Translations under genes and position numbers: made by a program
Notes under the pieces: model-generated
Seen by the model: only the letters and a program-made list of their open reading frames with translations
Databases searched by the model: none
Told to the model about the DNA's origin: nothing
Shown: piece by piece, positions 15,343-23,758 of the stretch
Layout of the letters: every line of letters begins with the position of its first letter
Position numbering within the stretch: the first letter of the stretch is position 1
DNA from: Mycobacterium sp. ACS1612
GTDB taxonomy: Bacteria > Actinomycetota > Actinomycetes > Mycobacteriales > Mycobacteriaceae
Assembly: GCF_001667505.1 (NCBI RefSeq)
Contig: NZ_LZHZ01000049.1
Span: 1 to 64,000 of the forward strand
Length of the DNA: 64,000 nt
Direction: 5' to 3'

Positions 15343-16265
15343 CAACCCGCCTCCAATTCCTGTTGCGCCACAACACATTCGCCGATGAAGGACAGCACTT
15401 TGGCGTGGTACTCCGCCGCCCTGATGGACAGCGACACATTGTGTCCGGTGCCTGCCTGCTCGTTGACGACGAACCGCGGCGAGGTGGTGAACATGGCCCC
15501 GATCCGCTTGAGGGTCTCGGCATCCGAACGCCAGACCCGCTCGTGTTCGGCGACCGTGAACTGTATGGGCACCTGGACTTGCGCGGCCAGGGTGGCGAAG
15601 TCCCGCTGCGGCCAGTTCCTCGTCATCTCGACCTCGTACAGCGCGCCGCCGGAGGAGTTCGTCATCCCGGACAACACATCGGTGGGATACACCTCTGCCG
15701 GCTGCCAGAGGATGTCGCGCAGCCCGGTGGGTCGTCGGGTGGCGGTGGCGGTCTCGAGGATCGTGGCCGTCTCAGAGTGGTACTGCACGCCGGTGCCCGC
15801 CAGTTCGGCGCCGATGACCTCGGCGTGCTCGACTGCCATTCGCATCGCAAGTTCGCAACCCGCGGAGTGCCCGACGAAGAACAACCCCGCCCCGCGGGCC
15901 TTGTCGCCGAGCAGTTTGTCGATCGCCCCGGAGATCAGGGCCACGCGTTGTTCCGGCCGCTCCATCGCATCCGGGTAGGGCGCTGAGCTTCCGTAGCCGG
16001 GCCGGTCCAGCGCCACCATGGTGTAGCCCTGTTCGGCGCCCGCGCGCAGCAGCGACAGCTCCGGGTGGCCGGGGCAGTCGAAATAGGCTGCGGTACTTGC
16101 GCCTCCGTGGAATGCGACGACCACCGCCTTCGGCTCGTCGGCCAGTGCGACGAGCCCTGACATCGGCACGCCGTCGACGAGGACCACCCGTGGTCGCGGA
16201 GCCGCACCGGCGGCGACATTCGGTCGCGGAGCCGCACCGGCGGCGACATTCGGCCGCGGGGTCAT
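15342..16265 (-). CDS. Alpha/beta hydrolase with duplicated N-terminal peptide
   Basis: The 307-residue alpha/beta hydrolase has a nucleophile elbow GHSAGC (Ser at about 131), the oxyanion strand AFHGGAS and a C-terminal TGHNVS for the catalytic His. The N-terminus holds PRPNVAAGAA twice, encoded by a 30-base tandem duplication (16192-16251). The true start could be after the repeats. ATG 16265 gives an ATGA overlap with the upstream fusion gene. It could be an esterase, thioesterase or C-C hydrolase. Confidence 0.9.
   Translation of the reverse strand: MTPRPNVAAGAAPRPNVAAGAAPRPRVVLVDGVPMSGLVALADEPKAVVVAFHGGASTAAYFDCPGHPELSLLRAGAEQGYTMVALDRPGYGSSAPYPDAMERPEQRVALISGAIDKLLGDKARGAGLFFVGHSAGCELAMRMAVEHAEVIGAELAGTGVQYHSETATILETATATRRPTGLRDILWQPAEVYPTDVLSGMTNSSGGALYEVEMTRNWPQRDFATLAAQVQVPIQFTVAEHERVWRSDAETLKRIGAMFTTSPRFVVNEQAGTGHNVSLSIRAAEYHAKVLSFIGECVVAQQELEAG
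16192..16251. repeat. Tandem 30-base duplication
   Basis: Two identical 30-base units lie head to tail at 16192-16221 and 16222-16251, followed by a partial third unit. They are in frame within the hydrolase N-terminus and add ten residues per copy. Copy number may vary by slippage. Confidence 0.9.
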
Positions 16266-17905
16266 CTGTCCGTCCGCAACAGGATCGCGCCGCTCGGGGT
16301 CAGACCGCCGCTGCTGACCACCGCGACGCGCACATCCTTCACCTGACGCTCGCCCGCCTCACCCCGGAGTTGGCTGACGGCTTCGTGGATCAGGCCCATG
16401 CCGTGGGTGCGGCCGTGGGACAGTTGCCCGCCGTGCGTGTTCAGCGGTATCACGCCGTCGCGGGCGATGGCCTGTCCGCCGTCGAGGAAATCCTTGGCCT
16501 CACCGATGCCGCAGAAGCCGAGCGCTTCCAACCACGACAGGCAGTTGAACGTGAAGCCGTCGTAGAGCTCGGCGACGTCGACATCCTTGGGTCGCAACGC
16601 GGTTCGTGTCCAGAGGTGAGCGGACTGGCCGAGGACCTGCGGCTCGTGGGTCAGTGTGGTCTGGTCCCAGTCGGTGCGCTCGACGATCTGGGAGCCGACG
16701 GCCTCGAACAGCACCGGCGTTTTGGGCAGGTCCTTAGCGGCGTCAACAGCCGACACCACCACCGCGACCGCACCGTCGCATGGGACGTCGCAGTCGTACA
16801 GTCCGAACGGCGTGGTGATCAGCCGGGCGTCGAGATAGTCGTCCATGGTCATCGGGTCGCGGTAGATCGCCGTTGGGTTCAGCGCCGCGTTCGCGCGCTG
16901 GTTGAGCGCGATCCAGCCTAAAGTCTCCCGCGTGGTGCCGTACCGGTGGAAGTGTCGTTGGGCGTTGAGCGCCAACGTATGTGCCGCCGACGTCGCACCG
17001 AACGGGATCTGCCAACTCGAGGTGCGGGCGCCGCCGGGCGGCGACGTCCTGCCTTCCTTCATCAGTTGCTGGAAGGTCGCCTCCCACAGCGTGCGGAAGC
17101 ACAGCACATGGGTGGCCATCCCGGTGGCGACCGCCATCACGGCCGCGATCACGGAACCGCCCGGGCCGAAGGTGTCCATGCCGCCGTTGATCCACACCGG
17201 ATGCAAGCCGAGCGCGCCCTCGAGCGCACTGACCCCGCCCTCGCCCATACCGGCGATGTCGAGCCCGGGATATGTTGACAGCCCGTCGATGTCATCGAAC
17301 GTCAGCCCAGCATCGGCGACGGCCTGCGCACACGCATCGATGGTCAGCGACAGCGGCGGAACCATCTGCCGCCTGCCGATCTTCGACATGCCGATCCCGG
17401 TGATCGCCGCCGCGTCCTCGAACTTGTCCGTGGTGAGCATCGGCGAGACGTGCTTGTAAAAGTCCTGCGGCGCGATCTCGTCGACGGCCTGCGGTCCGGG
17501 CTTGGTGTCAGCGGAGGGCCGGAACAGTGGCAGCCAGACATCGTCGATCTTCTCGAAGGCCACCTCGACCATCTGGCCGAGTTCGAGGTCCTCCGGATCG
17601 CAGTCGATGATGTTGGTGGTGAGCCGAACTCGTGGATCCTCGACGATGACGACCTGGGCGACGACATACGGCGGCGGTAGGTCGGGAAAGCCGAACCGGT
17701 GGTTGACCGTGAACGCCGAAAGCGTCGCCTTGCCGGATACGTCACGCACGCCCATGTTGCGGCCACGGCAGTACCGGCAGACCGGCTGCGGCGGGTGGAT
17801 CAACGCCTCGCAGTCGCGGCACTCCTGGATACGCAGCACGCCGTCACCGCCTGCGGTCCAGAAGAACTCGTTCTGCAGCGTCAGTTCGGGAAGCGGCCGT
17901 GTCAC
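16262..17905 (-). CDS. DUF35/OB-fold - thiolase-like fusion (Ltp2-like aldolase)
   Basis: The 547-residue fusion has a zinc ribbon at about 29-47 (CRDC and CRYC) and an OB-fold up to about 140. From about 160 it has a thiolase-fold domain with YDGFTFN, NTHGGQLSHGRTHG and a C-terminal GL-P motif. At the place where thiolases carry the nucleophilic Cys, this protein reads MDTFGPGGS. It therefore resembles the Ltp2 side-chain retro-aldolases, which need a DUF35 partner, here supplied in cis. It would cleave a beta-hydroxyacyl-CoA. GTG 17905 and ATGA/GTGA overlaps on both sides place it mid-operon. The aldolase role is inferred from family knowledge. Confidence 0.88.
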   Translation of the reverse strand: MTRPLPELTLQNEFFWTAGGDGVLRIQECRDCEALIHPPQPVCRYCRGRNMGVRDVSGKATLSAFTVNHRFGFPDLPPPYVVAQVVIVEDPRVRLTTNIIDCDPEDLELGQMVEVAFEKIDDVWLPLFRPSADTKPGPQAVDEIAPQDFYKHVSPMLTTDKFEDAAAITGIGMSKIGRRQMVPPLSLTIDACAQAVADAGLTFDDIDGLSTYPGLDIAGMGEGGVSALEGALGLHPVWINGGMDTFGPGGSVIAAVMAVATGMATHVLCFRTLWEATFQQLMKEGRTSPPGGARTSSWQIPFGATSAAHTLALNAQRHFHRYGTTRETLGWIALNQRANAALNPTAIYRDPMTMDDYLDARLITTPFGLYDCDVPCDGAVAVVVSAVDAAKDLPKTPVLFEAVGSQIVERTDWDQTTLTHEPQVLGQSAHLWTRTALRPKDVDVAELYDGFTFNCLSWLEALGFCGIGEAKDFLDGGQAIARDGVIPLNTHGGQLSHGRTHGMGLIHEAVSQLRGEAGERQVKDVRVAVVSSGGLTPSGAILLRTDR

Positions 17906-18207
17906 CGGACGAACTCCGAAATGGCCTCGCTGTCTTTCGGTTCGGGCTCCGGGGACTCCTGTGCTTCGTGGGCAGCGGCGCTGTCCCCGGACGGCCGGTG
18001 TTCGCCCGTGTAGATGATCGCGTGCACGGGGCAGTCCAGCAGGGCGCGCATCACCGCGTCACGGTCCCGCTCCGGCACCGTGCCGTCGCCGATCAGCGAG
18101 GCGTAGCCCCAGTCGTCGAGGGAGAAGTAGTCCGGCGCGTGCTTGGCGCAGATGCCGAAGCCGTCGCAGAGCGTTCGGTCGAGCCGAATTCGCAAGCCGT
18201 CACTCAT
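17902..18207 (-). CDS. Ferredoxin with acidic C-terminal tail
   Basis: The 101-residue protein has about 65 residues of single-cluster ferredoxin (CDGFGIC, CPVHAI), followed by a 30-residue tail rich in E, P and S. The tail is unusual for this family. Only three cluster cysteines are evident (a KHAPD segment replaces the second-cysteine region), as in 3Fe-4S proteins. ATG 18207 overlaps the NuoF-like stop by 8 bases. It is probably the direct electron acceptor of that flavoprotein. Confidence 0.9.
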   Translation of the reverse strand: MSDGLRIRLDRTLCDGFGICAKHAPDYFSLDDWGYASLIGDGTVPERDRDAVMRALLDCPVHAIIYTGEHRPSGDSAAAHEAQESPEPEPKDSEAISEFVR

Positions 18208-19459
18208 GAGACTCCACTTCGTATGGCCGTACGGCGTCGAATGGCGCGGTGCGGCAGGTGTTGCAGTCGTTCGCGAGATGCTGTGTGACGAGTTGAGGGA
18301 ACCGCCGCAGCAGGCTCGCCGCGACGTTGGTGGCGCCGTCGAGGGTGCCGCATGCGCCGCGCCCGCGTAGCACCACCGACCACCGCTCGAGACGGGCCAG
18401 ATCCTCTTCCGTTGCCACACCGTCGCGCAACGCCGAGGTGACGGCGGACATCGCCGCGGTGCCGTTGAAGCAGGACCCGCATTGGCCGGCGTTCTCGCGG
18501 TCGAAGTACGCCATCACCGAGGCGGCCACGGCGACGGGGCAGTCGTCGGTGAGGATCGAGATGGCGCCGCAGCCCAGACCGCTGCCGAGCCTGCGGATCG
18601 TCTCGTGGTCGAGTGTGGCGTCGAGGATGTCGGTGTTGAGCAGACCCGCGAAATAGCCGCCCATCAATGCGCCGCGCACCGACTCGGGCGCGAGGCCGTG
18701 CCGCGTCAACAGCTCGGAAAACGCTGTGCCATGCGGGAGTTCGTACAACGCCGGGGGCCGGCCTGCGCCGGTGATGGTGGCCAGAAACGTGCCGGGTGAC
18801 ATCGGCGTCCCGACGGCGCGAAACTCCTGTGCGCCGTGCTGGTGGATGAAGGGGATGTGGGCCAGCGTCTCGACGTTGCTGACCATCGTCGGCAGCCCCA
18901 GCACCCCTTCCTCGAATGGCCGGGGCGGCTTGTCGGTCGGCTTTGCCGGTCCGCCATTGATCCGTCGCACGGCGGCCGTCTCCTCGCCCGCCACGTAGGT
19001 GGGTTCGACGGTGACCACGTTGACGTCGGTGCCGCCGAAAGTATCGGGGTTCAGCTCCGCCAGTGCCGAGGTGACCGCGGCGGCCGACCGTACATCGGAG
19101 ACGTACACGTACGCGCGGCTGGCGCCGACCATCGCGGTGGCCAGCCGAAGACCGTCGAGCACCAGATGCGGCCGGTTGCGAAGCAGCCAGCGGTCCTTCA
19201 CCGAAGCTGGTTCGCCCTCTTCACCGTTGGCGACCACGACCGTCTGGACACCACGGCGCCTGGCGTCGCGCACCGTGCGCAGTTTGGTGCCGAGCGGGAA
19301 GGCCGCACCGCCACGGCCCCGCAGACCCGACAGGTCAACCTGCTCCAGCAGCGCGTCTGCGTCCGCGAGTGGGAGGTACGCGCTGTCGGCCGAGCCCAGC
19401 AGCCGCGGTTCGCAGTTCGGCCATGCGGCCACGACGAGTTCGGCGGTGGTGGACGTCAT
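18200..19459 (-). CDS. NuoF-like NADH:acceptor flavoprotein (51-kDa subunit homologue)
   Basis: The 419-residue protein matches the NuoF/HoxF architecture. The FMN loop GRGGAAFPLGTK is at 48-59, the NADH site NGEEGEP-KDR at 78-90, an SLBB-like region lies in the middle, and the N3 cluster region is at 327-370. Only C327, C330 and C370 of the four usual ligands are present; position 333 is Gly. An additional CNTC (409-412) near the C-terminus may compensate. No other complex I genes are near. With the adjacent ferredoxin it probably forms an NADH-to-ferredoxin chain that serves the operon's P450 (inference). Confidence 0.9.
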   Translation of the reverse strand: MTSTTAELVVAAWPNCEPRLLGSADSAYLPLADADALLEQVDLSGLRGRGGAAFPLGTKLRTVRDARRRGVQTVVVANGEEGEPASVKDRWLLRNRPHLVLDGLRLATAMVGASRAYVYVSDVRSAAAVTSALAELNPDTFGGTDVNVVTVEPTYVAGEETAAVRRINGGPAKPTDKPPRPFEEGVLGLPTMVSNVETLAHIPFIHQHGAQEFRAVGTPMSPGTFLATITGAGRPPALYELPHGTAFSELLTRHGLAPESVRGALMGGYFAGLLNTDILDATLDHETIRRLGSGLGCGAISILTDDCPVAVAASVMAYFDRENAGQCGSCFNGTAAMSAVTSALRDGVATEEDLARLERWSVVLRGRGACGTLDGATNVAASLLRRFPQLVTQHLANDCNTCRTAPFDAVRPYEVESHE

Positions 19460-19489
19460 GACGGGTCCTTCCGGCCTGTGGATAGGCTG

Positions 19490-19969
19490 ATGGACATGAG
19501 GACTGCGGTGGTGCGCGTCGGCGTCGACGTGGCCGGCGAGCTTGCCCCCGCGCAGTTACGCGACGGCATGGCGCGCCTGCGCGACCTGGCCGGGCCCGCG
19601 GGTTTCGAGATGGTGGAGAACGATCTTGCGAACTTGCCGCCGCAGCGTCGCGAAGTGGAGTTGCTGATCGCCGGTGACGATCCGGCCGATCTCCAGCGGC
19701 GCGCAGTCGAGTTGTGCGCCAACGCCTTCGGCACCACCCCGGTGCCCGGCGTATTGACGTACATCAGCCGGGGGACCGACGACGACGCCCACGGTGTGCT
19801 CGCCGGGTTGGGGCTGACGGGTGAAATCGATCGCGTCGCAAGCGACGACGGCTGGGACGTGGTGCACGTGACGCTGCGCAAGGACGACCTGAAGCGGGTA
19901 CCCGAGAGCCGTGTCCACACCGCGCTCGAAGCGTCGCTGAACTGCGAAGTACACATTCGCACCGTCTAG
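19490..19969 (+). CDS. Conserved hypothetical protein
   Basis: The 159-residue soluble protein (157 if the ATG at 19496 is used) has no recognised domain. It is mixed alpha/beta, with an ELAPAQLRDGMARLRDLAGP helix region and no cysteine pattern or signal peptide. A TAGGCT -10 match at 19483-19488 lies seven bases before ATG 19496, so a leaderless start there is likely. It is divergent from the NuoF-like operon with only a 30-base gap. Its stop overlaps the convergent hydrolase stop (CTAG). Confidence 0.75.
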   Translation: MDMRTAVVRVGVDVAGELAPAQLRDGMARLRDLAGPAGFEMVENDLANLPPQRREVELLIAGDDPADLQRRAVELCANAFGTTPVPGVLTYISRGTDDDAHGVLAGLGLTGEIDRVASDDGWDVVHVTLRKDDLKRVPESRVHTALEASLNCEVHIRTV

Positions 19970-20838
19970 CCGTCCAAGAACTTCAGGATCGCGGGTGCGG
20001 CCTGCACCCACGTGTCGAACATGTTGAAGTGCTTGACCTTTCCCAGCGCGTTGTCCTTGGCCGCCTGCTCCCAGGCGTCCTCCGGCCACGGCGGGTCGAT
20101 CAGTTCGCAGCCCTTGATCAGGCAGCTGACTTCCAGCGACGTTCGCTTGGGATGGTCCCAGTCGCCTTCGCCGCCGCGGATTATGAGCGTGGGTACCTTG
20201 ATGTTGTCGAACATCTCGTCGTCAACGCCGGGAATCGTCTGGCCCGGCTTGGACACGAACGCGTTCAGCCAGCGCATCATCACCTTGACGAACTCGTCGG
20301 GGTCGAACGACAGGATCCGCTCTTTGTTGGCGGGGTTTTCCTCGATCCGTTCCTTCCACTCGCGCAGGTGCAGAAGGCCTTCCATCCCCATGGTGAGGAC
20401 AGGCCGGATGTTGGGGGTGATGTAGTGCGCGCCGAGAGCGAAGGTGCCGTACACACCGCCGACGATGTTCCACACGACGAGCTTGGTGGCGATGTCCGGG
20501 TACAGCATCACCGTCAGCATGGAATCTCTCGCGCCGCCCGAGCCGCCGGCGATGATGCACGGCCCGATGCCGAGCCGCGTGATCAACGCGTGCAGCGTCT
20601 CCGCCCGCATGTGTGATTCGGACTGCCCGTAGAACTGCACGTCGGACTTGCCGCAATTGGGCCGGTCCCACAGCAGGACGCGGTAACCGCCGTCGACCAG
20701 TGCCTCGGCAAGCGGCCGCAACCCGGGGATGTCCTTGCTGAAGCGCCCGCCGGGTGTCAGCACGATGAATTCGCCGTCTTCGCCGAGGATTTCGTAGACG
20801 ACGTTGCCGCCGTTGATCTCGATGCTCTGTTCCGTCAT
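19966..20838 (-). CDS. Alpha/beta hydrolase
   Basis: The 290-residue alpha/beta hydrolase has a nucleophile elbow GGSGGA, an oxyanion loop TPGGR, and WDRPNCGKSD as the strand-4 region typical of epoxide hydrolase or meta-cleavage hydrolase-like proteins. A clear C-terminal catalytic His is in VKHFNMF. ATG 20838 overlaps the Rieske ferredoxin stop by ATGA. It is the last gene of the amidohydrolase operon. Confidence 0.9.
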   Translation of the reverse strand: MTEQSIEINGGNVVYEILGEDGEFIVLTPGGRFSKDIPGLRPLAEALVDGGYRVLLWDRPNCGKSDVQFYGQSESHMRAETLHALITRLGIGPCIIAGGSGGARDSMLTVMLYPDIATKLVVWNIVGGVYGTFALGAHYITPNIRPVLTMGMEGLLHLREWKERIEENPANKERILSFDPDEFVKVMMRWLNAFVSKPGQTIPGVDDEMFDNIKVPTLIIRGGEGDWDHPKRTSLEVSCLIKGCELIDPPWPEDAWEQAAKDNALGKVKHFNMFDTWVQAAPAILKFLDG

Positions 20839-21227
20839 GCCTGCACCATTACCTCGTTGCCGACGACCCGCACCGGGTAGGTGCGGATACTCCACTCCGG
20901 TTTCACCGCGGTGGTGCCGGTCGCGAGCTCGAAACCCCATTGGTGCCAGGGGCAGTAGATGTATTCGAGGTCGCGCACCATCACCGCATCGCCCGGCACG
21001 CTGTCGTCCACGATGGTGCGGCCGCGGGCACGGCCCGAGCACAGCGGGCCCCCCTCGTGCGGACAGTAGTTCGCGATCGCGTAGAACGTGCCGTTGACGT
21101 TGTAGACCCCGACGCCGTGACGCCCGAGGGGGACGAGTTTGTGGGTGCCGGGCGGGATCTCGTCCACCGTGGCGACGACATGTTCACGCCCCTGGGCCAG
21201 CCGAGGCGTCTTCTCCGTGTTGGTCAA
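20835..21227 (-). CDS. Rieske 2Fe-2S ferredoxin-like protein
   Basis: The 130-residue single-domain Rieske protein has CPHEGGPLC for the first ligand pair and CPWHQWGF for the second. It lacks a catalytic domain, so it should act as an electron carrier or as an oxygenase ferredoxin component. The proposed start is TTG 21227, two bases after the amidohydrolase stop. A start further inside, before VVATVDEIPPG, cannot be excluded. Confidence 0.9.
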   Translation of the reverse strand: MTNTEKTPRLAQGREHVVATVDEIPPGTHKLVPLGRHGVGVYNVNGTFYAIANYCPHEGGPLCSGRARGRTIVDDSVPGDAVMVRDLEYIYCPWHQWGFELATGTTAVKPEWSIRTYPVRVVGNEVMVQA

Positions 21228-21228
21228 T

Positions 21229-22371
21229 TCAGAACACCCGCACCTGGCCCTCGAGGGCAGGCACCGTCTCGGGCAGATGGTAGGTCGCGATGCCGTTGCG
21301 GAACATCACAGCTTCCCTTGCATGTTCAGGCAGATGCTTGACCAGCCACCGTGGGTCGTCGAACGTCCAGTGCGGATAGTCGGACGAAAACAGCAGGATT
21401 TTCTCGCACTCCATCCACTCGAACGCGCGGGTCAACTCCGTCTTGTCCTCGGGATAGTCCAGCGGCTGGGTGGTGAACTTGATGTGGTCCTTGATGTACT
21501 CCGACGGTTTGCGCTTGATGTCGACCCACGACTTGCGCGCTTCGTAGATGGCGTCCATCCGCCACATCACCGGCAGGATCCAGGTGAATGCATGCTCCAC
21601 CAACACGATTCGCAACGTCGGGAAGCGGTCGAATAGGCCGTCGAAGACCATGCTCATGACCTGGTTGGCCGCCAGCAGCGAATACGTCACCATGAAATCG
21701 TGGTTGTAGCTGGGGAACCCGACCGGCGGGATCGGCAGCTCCTCGTGATGGCTACGCGACAGGTGACAACTCACCGTGATGTCGTGCTTGGTGGCGGCTT
21801 CCCAGATCGGGTCGTATTTGGGATCGCCCCACGCGGGCCGCGGTTCGGCCTTGATCAGGATCTGGCCCATGTAGGGATGCCCGGCCCACCGCTCGATCTC
21901 GCGGGCGGAGTCTTCGGGCGCCTCGATCGCGACGCAGATCGAACCGCGCCACCGCTCGTGCCAGTTGTTGTGGCTGTCCAACCAGTGATTGTCCTGCCAG
22001 TCGTTGAGTGCGCAGCTCATCGCGTGATTGACCTCGGGGAAGCGCGCCGGGTACGCGGCCGGTTCCAGGATCGCGATGTCGGCGCCGGCCTCCATGATCA
22101 GCTGTTTGAACGCCAGATCCGGGTCACTGCCCGCGAACTCACCGTCGGCGGGGAAGGTGTCCGTGCGCATCGCGTAGGCGTGTGCGTAATCCGGTGCGTC
22201 GTAATAGATCTGGTCACCAATTCGGCGCGGCAGGAAGTACTTGCTGCGCCACGGTTCCGGGATGTACTGCGCGAGCACCCCGCTCTTGGGCACCGGATGC
22301 ACATCGGAGTCGACGCACCGGACGGCGACGCGCTCCGCCGCCGGTTTGCGCTCTGTCACTGTGACCGTCAT
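21229..22371 (-). CDS. Amidohydrolase-family (COG2159-type) protein 1
   Basis: The 380-residue amidohydrolase_2 family protein has N-terminal metal residues in VDSDVHPVP, a mid-protein His in TVSCHLSR and the C-terminal catalytic Asp in SSDYPHW. The family includes ACMSD-type decarboxylases and metal hydrolases. In mycobacterial catabolic clusters such proteins are often decarboxylase- or hydratase-like. The start codon is ATG 22371 behind GAGG. It follows the paralogue at 22391 with a 19-base gap. Confidence 0.9.
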   Translation of the reverse strand: MTVTVTERKPAAERVAVRCVDSDVHPVPKSGVLAQYIPEPWRSKYFLPRRIGDQIYYDAPDYAHAYAMRTDTFPADGEFAGSDPDLAFKQLIMEAGADIAILEPAAYPARFPEVNHAMSCALNDWQDNHWLDSHNNWHERWRGSICVAIEAPEDSAREIERWAGHPYMGQILIKAEPRPAWGDPKYDPIWEAATKHDITVSCHLSRSHHEELPIPPVGFPSYNHDFMVTYSLLAANQVMSMVFDGLFDRFPTLRIVLVEHAFTWILPVMWRMDAIYEARKSWVDIKRKPSEYIKDHIKFTTQPLDYPEDKTELTRAFEWMECEKILLFSSDYPHWTFDDPRWLVKHLPEHAREAVMFRNGIATYHLPETVPALEGQVRVF

Positions 22372-22390
22372 CGTGGCCTCCTCAACTTCC

Positions 22391-23479
22391 TCACTGTGCG
22401 CCGACCCCGGCCCCGACGTCTATGCCGTAGAGATCCGCGGCGTTTCGCCAGCACAACTTGTCGCGTTGGGCGTCGGTGAAGGCCGCGGGCACCGACAAAT
22501 CGTTGAGCTGCCAATGCGGATAGCTCGATCCGTACATCACCATGTCGTCCTTGCCGGTGAAGCCGAACCACTCGCCTGCGAACTCGGTGTCACCGGGCCC
22601 GTCCATAGCGCCCTGTACGAAGTAGCTGTGGCCGGGCAGGTAGTCGCTCGGCATCTTCGGCGCCCAAGGCGTCTGCTCGAGGTGCGGCCTGCCGAAGCAG
22701 TCCATCCGCCAGATGAACGGCGTCAGAAGGTCGGCGGCCCCGTCCGCCCAGACGAACTTCAACGTGGGCATCTTTTCGAATACCCCTTCGACGATCAGGT
22801 TCATCAGGTGATACAGGAAGTTCAGTGCCATGAAGCTGACGTAGTTCTCGTACGTCCGCGGCACGCCCGACGGCGTCGGCGCGAAGGACACGCCTGCGCC
22901 CACCTCGATGTGCACCGACACCGGCAGACCGGCGTCGGCGGCCGCCTCCCACAGCGGCCAGTACTGCGGTTTGCCGTACAACTCGCGTGACTGCAGCGGG
23001 ACACCGATCTGCACCACACGCGGGTGAGCGGCGTACTTAGTGATCTCGCGCAGCGCACCGGTGACGTCGTCGGGATTGACCCGGATGGTGCCACGGAACC
23101 GATCGGCATAGGAGTTGTCCGCCAGCCACCGCGACACCATCATTTCGTTGTGCGCCGCCGCGATGGCCGTGCCGAGGTGGCGGTCGGGCATGATGCCCCG
23201 CGTCATCGGGTGCAGGACGGCCACGTCGACGCCGCGTTCGCCGAACAACTGCCCGCCGACGAACTCGGGATCCGAGCCGGGATAGCGGCGATCTCCGTCG
23301 GTGTTCGGGGCGTACTCGCCGCCGGGGGCGCCGTACCAGTCCATCTCGTAGTCGGGGAAGCCGCGGCTCTTGAACGGTTCACGCAGGAAGCTGCGCAGGT
23401 CCTTGTTCGACTTGCTGAAGATGTGCACGCTGGCATCGATGACGGGGATGGTGACCCCGTTTTGTATCTGCACCGCCAA
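22391..23479 (-). CDS. Amidohydrolase-family (COG2159-type) protein 2
   Basis: The 362-residue paralogue of the next gene has IDASVHIF at the N-terminus, VSVHIEV in the middle and GSSYPHW near the end. Where protein 1 has Asp in SSDYPHW, this one has Ser, so the usual catalytic or metal Asp is missing. TTG 23479 is supported by GGAGGA five bases upstream; an in-frame GTG lies two codons later. The pair may form a heteromer in which only one chain is active (inference). Confidence 0.88.
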   Translation of the reverse strand: MAVQIQNGVTIPVIDASVHIFSKSNKDLRSFLREPFKSRGFPDYEMDWYGAPGGEYAPNTDGDRRYPGSDPEFVGGQLFGERGVDVAVLHPMTRGIMPDRHLGTAIAAAHNEMMVSRWLADNSYADRFRGTIRVNPDDVTGALREITKYAAHPRVVQIGVPLQSRELYGKPQYWPLWEAAADAGLPVSVHIEVGAGVSFAPTPSGVPRTYENYVSFMALNFLYHLMNLIVEGVFEKMPTLKFVWADGAADLLTPFIWRMDCFGRPHLEQTPWAPKMPSDYLPGHSYFVQGAMDGPGDTEFAGEWFGFTGKDDMVMYGSSYPHWQLNDLSVPAAFTDAQRDKLCWRNAADLYGIDVGAGVGAQ

Positions 23480-23576
23480 AGCTGTCCTCCGATGTCATCC
23501 GGGCGACGTGAGCGCGTTCGAGCGCTGCGCGAGGCGCGCCGAATAGTCTCAGTGTAAAGCGTTGTTCTTCAATAGC

Positions 23577-23591
23577 AAGAATCCAGTTCTC
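23577..23591. promoter_or_regulatory. Degenerate GAGAAT-type palindrome in the divergent region
   Basis: AAGAATCCAGTTCTC matches GAGAAT-N3-ATTCTC at 10 of 12 half-site positions. It lies 98 bases before the amidohydrolase TTG in the 279-base divergent region shared with the acyl-CoA dehydrogenase operon. It is a weak site. Confidence 0.3.
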
Positions 23592-23699
23592 AGCGCTTCG
23601 CTTACCTTCGCCCAGGTCAGGGTGTGTGCTGGTCAGTCGCGTGGGATCGCCGTCGCGAAATGCGGTAGTCAAAACAAGAGAACGATTACGACACGTAAT

Positions 23700-23714
23700 G
23701 AGAATGCTATTCTC
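23700..23714. promoter_or_regulatory. GAGAAT-N3-ATTCTC operator before the acyl-CoA dehydrogenase operon
   Basis: GAGAATGCTATTCTC is a perfect inverted repeat flanked by T and G exactly as at 9862-9876. It sits 44 bases before the GTG at 23759. Confidence 0.6.
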
Positions 23715-23758
23715 GTCGTGGCGCGGCCTGACGCGATCACGTCCCCGGGAGGCTTTAG

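Noticed and set aside
14533..15978. Plus-strand open frame of 481 codons opposite dehydrogenase and hydrolase genes
   Set aside because: The product shows no motif and is antisense to a well-supported minus operon. Long mirror frames are common at this GC content.
18836..19489. Upstream extension of the hypothetical protein frame at 19490
   Set aside because: It runs antisense through the NuoF-like gene. The ATG at 19490 or 19496 has a -10 element at leaderless distance.
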